From Bryobacterales bacterium (GTDB lineage: Bacteria; Acidobacteriota; Terriglobia; Bryobacterales; Bryobacteraceae), in NCBI GenBank assembly GCA_003154855.1, contig PMEV01000074.1, positions 5,792 to 11,781 on the forward strand: a stretch of 5,990 bases of DNA, given 5' to 3'. Both the position numbers and the translations under genes were made by a program. This document shows positions 1-5,990 of the stretch, piece by piece. The notes under the pieces are model-generated. The model worked only from the letters and a program-made list of their open reading frames with translations. It searched no databases and was not told the DNA's origin. The stretch's first letter is position 1. Every line of letters starts with the position of its first letter.

Positions 1-2985
1 GTCGATAAGACCAACAACTATAACTTCATCTACCGTCAGCACGTCATCAAGCCGGCCTTGATCGGGCTCATCGGCGCCTGGATGTCGGGCGGCGTGGAAT
101 GGAACATCCCGCATCATCACCGCGCCAGCACCTTCATTCCGGTGCAGTACAAGATCGAGGAAAACGCGGACGGCGGCAAGACCGTCTGGGTGGGCGAGCT
201 GGAACTGCGCCAGCGCATGCGCTGGGCCGTGGGCTATACCCTGCGGCCTGGCAAGGCCTACCTGGAAGCCTCCGTGCGGATTGTCAACCGCACGCCCGAA
301 GTGAACACCATGCTCTGCTTCGCCAACTTAGCCGTCCACGCCAACGACGACTACCAGGTGATCTTCCCGCCCAGCACGCAGTTCGGGGTGCACCACGCCA
401 AGCGGCAATTCACGGACTGGCCCATTTCCCATTCTACTTACGGCGGCGCGGATTTCTCCAAGGGTGTCGATATTAGCTGGTATAAGAATCATGTCTCGGC
501 CAACTCGGTCTTCGCCTGGAACTTCCAGGACGATTTCTTTGCGGGCTATGACCACGGCAAAGAGGCCGGCACCATGAGCGTAGCCGATCACAACATCGTG
601 CCTGGCAAGAAGTTCTGGACCTGGGGCAGCGGTCCCAGCGGCAAGCGATGGGACACCACGCTGACCGATGACGACGGCCCCTACATCGAACTCATGGTCG
701 GCGCTTACTCGGATAATCAACCCGATTACAGTTGGCTTCAGCCCTACGAAGCCCGGTCGTTCAGCGTGCATTGGTACCCGTTCCGCGATATTGGCGGCGT
801 CAAAAAGGCCAATCTGGATGCCGCCGTGAACCTCGATGTGGACGCCGGCTCGGCTAAGGTGGGTTTTTACTGCACTTCGGCGCACTCCGCCGCCCGGGTT
901 GTGCTCAAGGCCGGGGACCAGGCGCTGATCGATGAAATCGTGGCGATCAATCCCGCGAAGCCTTACGTCAAGCAGGTCGCCGTGCCGCCGGGCATCGACG
1001 AACACGACTTAGTGGCCTCGCTCTGGGAGGGCGCGCGGGAACTGATCTCTTACCGTCCCGTCCGCCTGACATTCGAAGCCGCGCCTCCCGTAGTTACTCC
1101 GCCGCCTCCACCGCAGGAGGTCAAGACCAACGAAGAGCTCTATCTCATTGGCCTCCGCGCGCGGCAGTTCCACGATCCCAACGTGGATCCGCTCCTTTAC
1201 TGGCGGGAGGCATTGCGGCGCGATCCTGGCGACACGCGGGTGAACGCGGTTCTGGGCATTGTGGCCTTCGGCCAGGCCCGCTATGCCGACGCGGAGAAAT
1301 ACCTGCGCAGAGCGCTGGAGCGGCTCACGGATCGCTATACTACGCCGGAAGATGCCACGGCGGTCTATTACCTCGGCGCCACCCTCAAAGCCGCCGGCAA
1401 TCCCGACGGTGCGTATCCCTGGTTCTACAAGGCCACCTGGAGCCAGGCCTGGAAGGCCGCCGGCTACTATTCGCTGGCGCAGATCGCCGTCTCGCGCGAA
1501 GACTTCGCCGCGGCGCTCGATTTCGCGAGTCGCTCGATCGATTCGAACGCACTCGACGTTCGGGCGCAGAATCTCAGAGCAGCGGTCCTGCGCCATCTTG
1601 GCCGCAACCAGGAGGCGCTTCAGGTGCTCGCCTCCGCCTCTCACGCGGCCGACCCGCTGGATGTGCGAGCCATGGCCGAGACCTACCTGGCCTCCCGGAG
1701 CGAAGAGGCTGCCCAGCGGCTGGTTTCCACGATGAACGCTCATCCCGCGACGGCGCAGGAGACCGCCGCGGAGTATTTCGACGAGGGACTTTGGCAGGAC
1801 GGCGCCGACGTGCTTTTCGAATCCATCGCGGCGGCCGCGGACAAATCCCGCATCCATCCCATGACTTACTACTACTTGGGTTACTTTGCCGGGAAGCTGG
1901 GGCACTCCCAAAAAGCCACGGAGTATTATCGGCGGGCCGCGTCGATGCCGCCGGACTATGTCTTCCCGTTCCAGAACGAAGCCATCGACGTGCTTCGGCG
2001 GGCCATCCAGGCTAACCCCGGCGACGCACGCGCGCGCTATTACCTGGGCAACGTCTTATACGACTGGCAGCCGGAGGAAGCCACCCGGATGTGGGAGGCG
2101 TCCGCCGCTCTCGACCCCTCGTTCGCGATCGCCCATCGAAACCTGGCCGTCGCCTACATGCACCAGGCATCGGGCGCCGATATCGAAAACGCCATTGCCG
2201 AGATGGAGCGGGCCGTTTCCTGCGAACGCAAATACGCCCTGCATTTCACCGAACTCGACGAACTCTACGAACAGGCCGGCGTCCCGCTCGAAAAGCGCCT
2301 GGCGTTGTTCCAGAAAAATGCCGCCGTGGTGGCGCGCCGGGACGACGCCCTCAACCGCACCATTGCCCTCCAGACGGCCATCGGCCAGCTCGATGAGGCC
2401 ATCCGGACCATGGCCAGCCACACTTTCGCGGTGGCCGAAGGCGCCAACCTGAATGTGGTGGATCACTGGGCCGAGGCACACATTCTGCGCGCCCAAACGG
2501 AAATCCAGGCCAGACGTTTTCGGGAAGCGCTGGCCGATCTCGAAGCCGCGGCAACCATTCCGGCTAACCTGCCAGTGAGCTTTCGCTTCGGCGGCGCCAA
2601 CGCTCGTTATGCGGAGCTCGCCTACTGGACCGGCGTCGCCCAGGAGGGTTCCGGCGATATGCGGAAAGCCGCGGAGTCCTGGAGTCGAGCGGCCGCGCCG
2701 CCCGCGTCGGGTGGCAGTCCTCAAGCCTACTACCAGGGCCTGGCCTTCCAGAAGTTGGGGCAACCGGAGAAAGCCCAGGCTTTGTTCCAAGGCCTGGTGC
2801 AAGCTGGGCAGGATGAGTTGAAGCAGCCCGCGCCGCGCGTTCGCACCGCCGGTTCCCATTACCTCGCCGGTCTCGGATACCTGGGCTTGAGAGACCAGGC
2901 GCAAGCCAAAGCCGAGCTCAGCCAGGCCGTCCGGTTAAGCCCCGGCTTAGTGGGCGCCAGAACTGCATTGGCGTCCCTTCCATAG
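1..2985 (+). CDS. DUF5107 domain / TPR-repeat protein, 5'-truncated by window edge
   Basis: The frame is open from base 1 to the TAG at 2983-2985 (994 residues visible). A TTG at 58 is not the real start, because family-like sequence (FIYRQHVIKPALIG) is already in frame upstream of it. Residues 1 to about 270 match my memory of DUF5107: SGGVEWNIPHHHRASTF (29-45), WTWGSGPSGKRWD (206-218), GPYIEL (226-231, with Glu230) and YSWLQPYE (about 243-250). The fold is probably a galactose-mutarotase-like beta-sandwich. Residues about 271-360 look like a second beta-rich module, followed by a proline-rich linker (about 361-375). Residues about 376-994 are TPR-like helical repeats; clear units lie near 396-430, 453-548, 621-651 and 677-740, with more towards the C-terminus. 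The KATWSQAW segment is a hallmark I recall from DUF5107-TPR fusions. The reading frame is intact. Family biochemistry is unsettled; carbohydrate binding or processing is inference from fold and usual neighbours. Signal peptide, and hence cellular location, cannot be judged. Family and architecture are fairly sure; function is not. Confidence 0.88.
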   Translation, partial: VDKTNNYNFIYRQHVIKPALIGLIGAWMSGGVEWNIPHHHRASTFIPVQYKIEENADGGKTVWVGELELRQRMRWAVGYTLRPGKAYLEASVRIVNRTPEVNTMLCFANLAVHANDDYQVIFPPSTQFGVHHAKRQFTDWPISHSTYGGADFSKGVDISWYKNHVSANSVFAWNFQDDFFAGYDHGKEAGTMSVADHNIVPGKKFWTWGSGPSGKRWDTTLTDDDGPYIELMVGAYSDNQPDYSWLQPYEARSFSVHWYPFRDIGGVKKANLDAAVNLDVDAGSAKVGFYCTSAHSAARVVLKAGDQALIDEIVAINPAKPYVKQVAVPPGIDEHDLVASLWEGARELISYRPVRLTFEAAPPVVTPPPPPQEVKTNEELYLIGLRARQFHDPNVDPLLYWREALRRDPGDTRVNAVLGIVAFGQARYADAEKYLRRALERLTDRYTTPEDATAVYYLGATLKAAGNPDGAYPWFYKATWSQAWKAAGYYSLAQIAVSREDFAAALDFASRSIDSNALDVRAQNLRAAVLRHLGRNQEALQVLASASHAADPLDVRAMAETYLASRSEEAAQRLVSTMNAHPATAQETAAEYFDEGLWQDGADVLFESIAAAADKSRIHPMTYYYLGYFAGKLGHSQKATEYYRRAASMPPDYVFPFQNEAIDVLRRAIQANPGDARARYYLGNVLYDWQPEEATRMWEASAALDPSFAIAHRNLAVAYMHQASGADIENAIAEMERAVSCERKYALHFTELDELYEQAGVPLEKRLALFQKNAAVVARRDDALNRTIALQTAIGQLDEAIRTMASHTFAVAEGANLNVVDHWAEAHILRAQTEIQARRFREALADLEAAATIPANLPVSFRFGGANARYAELAYWTGVAQEGSGDMRKAAESWSRAAAPPASGGSPQAYYQGLAFQKLGQPEKAQALFQGLVQAGQDELKQPAPRVRTAGSHYLAGLGYLGLRDQAQAKAELSQAVRLSPGLVGARTALASLP

Positions 2986-2997
2986 GAAGTTTCTTCC
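2985..2997. terminator. Possible weak hairpin after the DUF5107 gene
   Basis: GGAAG-TTT-CTTCC is a perfect 5-bp inverted repeat with a 3-base loop, starting on the last base of the DUF5107 stop codon. A further CTTCC at 2977-2981 could pair with the same GGAAG instead, giving a mutually exclusive alternative hairpin. No T-tract follows in either direction, so this is not a canonical intrinsic terminator. Such a short repeat may be chance. Confidence 0.2.
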
Positions 2998-3004
2998 CGG
3001 CCCG

Positions 3005-3021
3005 GCTGCTACCAAAGCAGC
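3005..3021. terminator. Possible hairpin across the receptor stop codon
   Basis: GCTGCT-ACCAA-AGCAGC is a perfect 6-bp inverted repeat with a 5-base loop. It overlaps the TAG stop and the last codons of the receptor gene, in the short gap between convergent genes. Its position suits a bidirectional transcript end or a 3'-protective stem, but there is no T-run on either side. Any role is inference. Confidence 0.25.
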
Positions 3022-5990
3022 TTGAGTCCAAACTGTATCTGCCGCGACGTAGTGGATGTGCTGGTGATCACGCCGGCCGTGGGCGAGACTCCCGTCGGCG
3101 TGAACGTGATGGCGTTCGGAGTGTTGAAGTTGGCCCGGTTCAAGAGGTTGAATAACTCCGCCCGAAATTGAAGGCCGAGCCTCTCGCGAAGCGGCGTGTC
3201 TTTTAGGAACGACAAATCCCAGGTAGCCAAGCCGGGGCCGGTCAATGTGTCCCGCCCCAGGTTCCCATAGAACCCGCTGCCGCTCGGTGGGGCCAGGAAG
3301 GCAGCCGGGTTGAACCACTGAGTCGGGCTCCCTAATATCACAGGGCCGGTGAACGCCGGGTTCACGAACGGGCGCACCGGATTCCGCGTGTCGCCGTTGT
3401 TCGATGGGTTATAACTGAGTTGGGGCGTGAACGGGAATCCGCCTTGCACCGTCACAATCGAATTGACCGTCCAGCCCCTGACTAACATTCCGCCGGCGCC
3501 GCGTGCATCCGTCCAAAACCGTTTCCCCGGTCCGAAAGGCAGTGCGTAGCCCGCACTCGCCACGCCCACATTCCTGACGTCGAAGTTCGCCAGTCCCTTG
3601 TCTGCACGGAGGTTGAACGGATTCGAAGCCAGGGCCGGCTCTCCGCCCGAGGTGGTGGCGTTCAGCGAGTCTCCGTCGTCAATCGTCTTCGACCGGGTGT
3701 ACACGCCGCGCAGCGAGAAGCCTGTGCTGAAGCGGTGGTTCAAGTCCACCTGCAAGGCGTTGTAGGAACTATCGCCCTCCGAAAAATAGGTCCAGGTGTT
3801 CGCCAGCGCGGGATTCGCTCTGATCGCCGTCGGAACGTAATAGGCGCCTGCCGGAACCGGCTCGCCGGCTAAGCCCGCGGGGAAGTTACTGGGATAGGTT
3901 GCCGGACACGGCGCCGCCGGACAAATCACGGGAAACGGCTCGTTGGCATCGATACCGATGAGCTCATGATATCCGTGGGATCCGACATATCCGATAGTGA
4001 GAGCGGTATTGGCGGTCAGTTCCCGTTGGATTCGGAACGACCAGGAAACCAGCGTGGGCGTTTTCAAATCCGGCTGCACTCCGCCGGCCACCAGCTTGGC
4101 GCCGGACGGAACCGGAGCGGCCGGCGAGATCGGGAGTTGAGAGACCGGAAGGCTGGGCAAACTGTAAGTTGGATTGAAAGGCGCGTTCTGATCGGTTCGG
4201 TAGCCTAGCGCATCCTGAAGATCGTTGTATATGCCGCCCCCGGCGCGGATCACCGTGCGTTTGTTGCCGAACGGACTCCATGCCACGCCGGCTCGCGGTT
4301 CCGCCAGGAACTTCGCATCGTTCGCGGTGAAGGCCGAGCTTCCGATGTTTGGCTGAGTCGAGACGATCCCGTTCGTGAACGTATAGGTGGCCGCTCTGCC
4401 ATCGGCCTCGTTCCACCCGTTCGTGAATTCGTCCCGGAAGCCGAGCGACAGCGTAAGGCTTCGACTTACTCGAATTACATCCTCGGCGTACCACGCGCCA
4501 AACCAGGAACGCCAGCCCAGCGGAGTAGGCGCCGGATCGTACAGCAGAGTGGCCACCGTGCCTTTCAGGAAGGTTTGCAGACTGGTGAACGTGGCCTGCC
4601 CGTACTGGCTGAGCGCCAGATTCTCGTTCGACCGTAGCCGCTGGAACCAAGCGCCGAAGTTGAGCTGATGACGCCCCTTTGTAAAGGACACGCGATCCTC
4701 ATAGGTGAACGGATTCCGTGCGACGTGCAGATTGCTTCCGTTGTTGCTTCCGGCCAGGCTCAACTGCGCCGTGGGATTCGAAGCCGCGCTGCCTCCCACT
4801 ACGATCGCGCCCATCGGCAGCCCCGCGAGGAATCCGGGCAAACTGGCCGCCGGACTCCCCGGCGTGGGTTCGCCCGTGAAGAAATAGCCGGCCCTCGAAA
4901 AGCCGGCCCGGGTCGTGTTGAGCAAGGAAGCGGAGAACACGTGAGTTTCCTCGACACTCGAGACCTGTTCGCGGAGGCTCTCGACGTCCGTGCTGTACAG
5001 GTTGGTGCTGGTGGGCGTCAAGTCGGCGCTATCGTCGACCGTGTAGGCCGCGCTCAGCGTGTCCCGGGAAGAGAAAACGTGGTCCAGCCGCACCGTCCCG
5101 AAGTCGTCCCGAATCGTCTGCAACGGATTGTTGAACGCCTCTGAAATGCCCCCGAAGTCCGGAGCGCCGGGGCTCGCCGCGGGCCACGCGTCGATCAACG
5201 GCGAGACTCCCACGAACGCGAGGCCCGAGGTCGGGCAAGGCGGAGCCGGGCTGATCAGCTTGCAGGGCAGATAGCCGTTGCGCGCGTTATCGTCGGGAAC
5301 CAGGTCCACGCCGGTCTGGTGCAGGTGCTGCCGCAGTCCCTCGTAATTGCCGAACACGAAAGTCTTGTTCTCTTGGATCGGCCCGCCCAGCGATCCTCCG
5401 AACTGGTTGCGCTCGAAGCCGGGCGCGGAACCGGGGTCGAAGTAGTTGGGGGCGTCCAGAACATTGTTCCTCGGGAATTCGAACAGAGATCCGTGCAATT
5501 GGTTCGTCCCGGACTGCGTGACAATCAGAACCTGCGCGCCGGGCCGTTTGCCGTACTCCGCGCCGTAGGAGTCCGTGAGTAAGTTGAATTCCCGCACCGC
5601 GTCGACGCCCAGCAGCTCCTGGCTGGTCCCGCCCGGCTGCATGTTGTTCTCCGCCGCGCCCGTAAACTCCACGCCGTTTAGCAGGAACAGGTTCTGCTGT
5701 GGCCGGTTTCCCTCCACGGCGAAGTTGTTTCCGGTGGTCGAGTTCGACACGCCGATGCCGCCGGTCTTCTCCCATGTGAAATTGACGACTCCCGGATTCA
5801 GGGTGAGCAGCTCGTCGTAACTCCGCCCGTTGAGCGGAAGGTTCTTGATCTGCCGCTCGCTCACCAGACCCACTGCGCTCTCTGTCGTCACGCCCACCAG
5901 GGGCGCGTCGCCGCTCACGGCGATTGTCTGGCTCGACTCCCCCACCGGCAGTTCCATGTCCACCGTGGCGCTCTGGCCGACCGCCAGGCG
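3009..5990 (-). CDS. Oar-like TonB-dependent outer-membrane receptor, 5'-truncated by window edge
   Basis: The frame is open from the right edge to the TAG at 3011-3009 (993 residues visible). A GTG at 5963 is not the true start: upstream codons read RLAVGQSAT, which continues the family pattern. Visible residues 1 to about 45 resemble the end of a carboxypeptidase-regulatory-like beta domain leading into the plug. The plug carries LPLNGR (51-56), NLFLLNGVEF (100-109), a DAVREF segment (about 130-135) and GTNQLHG (161-167). From there the protein is a large beta-barrel with alternating aromatic strands and long Pro/Gly/Asn-rich loops. AELFNLLNRANF (944-955) and the last residues RQIQFGLKLLW, ending in an aromatic residue, fit the barrel-assembly signal of outer-membrane proteins. 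The full protein probably exceeds 1,050 residues, as is usual for acidobacterial receptors. It should take energy from TonB-ExbBD to import a ligand. No TonB box, signal peptide or regulator is in view, and the substrate cannot be read from sequence. It converges on the DUF5107 gene, 23 bases away. Confidence 0.92.
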   Translation of the reverse strand, partial: RLAVGQSATVDMELPVGESSQTIAVSGDAPLVGVTTESAVGLVSERQIKNLPLNGRSYDELLTLNPGVVNFTWEKTGGIGVSNSTTGNNFAVEGNRPQQNLFLLNGVEFTGAAENNMQPGGTSQELLGVDAVREFNLLTDSYGAEYGKRPGAQVLIVTQSGTNQLHGSLFEFPRNNVLDAPNYFDPGSAPGFERNQFGGSLGGPIQENKTFVFGNYEGLRQHLHQTGVDLVPDDNARNGYLPCKLISPAPPCPTSGLAFVGVSPLIDAWPAASPGAPDFGGISEAFNNPLQTIRDDFGTVRLDHVFSSRDTLSAAYTVDDSADLTPTSTNLYSTDVESLREQVSSVEETHVFSASLLNTTRAGFSRAGYFFTGEPTPGSPAASLPGFLAGLPMGAIVVGGSAASNPTAQLSLAGSNNGSNLHVARNPFTYEDRVSFTKGRHQLNFGAWFQRLRSNENLALSQYGQATFTSLQTFLKGTVATLLYDPAPTPLGWRSWFGAWYAEDVIRVSRSLTLSLGFRDEFTNGWNEADGRAATYTFTNGIVSTQPNIGSSAFTANDAKFLAEPRAGVAWSPFGNKRTVIRAGGGIYNDLQDALGYRTDQNAPFNPTYSLPSLPVSQLPISPAAPVPSGAKLVAGGVQPDLKTPTLVSWSFRIQRELTANTALTIGYVGSHGYHELIGIDANEPFPVICPAAPCPATYPSNFPAGLAGEPVPAGAYYVPTAIRANPALANTWTYFSEGDSSYNALQVDLNHRFSTGFSLRGVYTRSKTIDDGDSLNATTSGGEPALASNPFNLRADKGLANFDVRNVGVASAGYALPFGPGKRFWTDARGAGGMLVRGWTVNSIVTVQGGFPFTPQLSYNPSNNGDTRNPVRPFVNPAFTGPVILGSPTQWFNPAAFLAPPSGSGFYGNLGRDTLTGPGLATWDLSFLKDTPLRERLGLQFRAELFNLLNRANFNTPNAITFTPTGVSPTAGVITSTSTTSRQIQFGLKLLW

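Noticed and set aside
58..60. TTG at 58 as the start of the DUF5107 gene
   Set aside because: The frame is open to base 1 and the upstream residues fit the family, so the start lies outside the window.
328..1911. Two long antisense open frames (225 and 300 codons) opposite the DUF5107 gene
   Set aside because: They lie wholly opposite a well-supported gene, their translations are low-complexity and rich in Arg/Gly/Val without recognisable motifs, and such frames are expected in GC-rich DNA.
2056..2904. Antisense open frame of 282 codons opposite the TPR region
   Set aside because: Same reasoning: it shadows the repeat-coding strand, and I see no domain or start-site signal.
2986..3008. A small gene or promoter between the two large genes
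   Set aside because: The gap is only 23 bases between two stop codons of convergent genes, leaving no room for a gene and no need for a promoter.
3964..4650. 228-codon frame on the minus strand overlapping the receptor gene in another frame
   Set aside because: It overlaps the receptor coding sequence on the same strand, is rich in Arg/Ser/Gly, and has no family resemblance. The receptor frame is intact through this stretch, so it is not a frameshifted piece.
5961..5963. GTG at 5963 as the start of the receptor gene
   Set aside because: The frame continues to the window edge with family-like residues. A start here would lack a signal peptide, which an outer-membrane receptor needs.

Overview
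This window holds the interior and 3' ends of two large convergent genes and almost nothing else. Both genes run off the window, so neither true start codon, signal sequence nor promoter can be seen. The DNA is GC-rich (about 60% by eye), and about 99.6% of it is coding. The pairing of a DUF5107/TPR protein with an Oar-like TonB-dependent receptor of the 'LPLNGR...FNLLNRANFNTP' type is typical of Acidobacteriota, and I would guess the Solibacter/Bryobacter group. That assignment rests on remembered family features, not on a search.

Layout. Positions 1-2985 (+) encode the C-terminal 994 residues of a DUF5107 protein. It has a mutarotase-like beta-sandwich domain, then a smaller beta-rich module, a proline-rich linker, and a long array of TPR-like helical repeats to the stop codon. 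Positions 2986-3008 are a 23-base convergent intergenic gap. Short inverted repeats overlap both stop codons there and may mark transcript ends. Positions 3009-5990 (-) encode the C-terminal 993 residues of an outer-membrane TonB-dependent receptor: the tail of a beta-rich N-terminal domain, the plug, and the whole beta-barrel ending in a terminal aromatic residue.

How they may work together. Oar-like receptors are thought to import large or complex ligands across the outer membrane. DUF5107 proteins look like sugar-binding or sugar-processing proteins and often occur near carbohydrate genes. A shared role in glycan use is plausible, but the two genes are convergent and so not in one operon, and Acidobacteriota carry many copies of such receptors. 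The neighbourhood is therefore weak evidence. I see no mobile element, CRISPR array, RNA gene, or sign of an undescribed system. The many other open frames, including antisense frames of 225-300 codons, are best explained as high-GC shadows.
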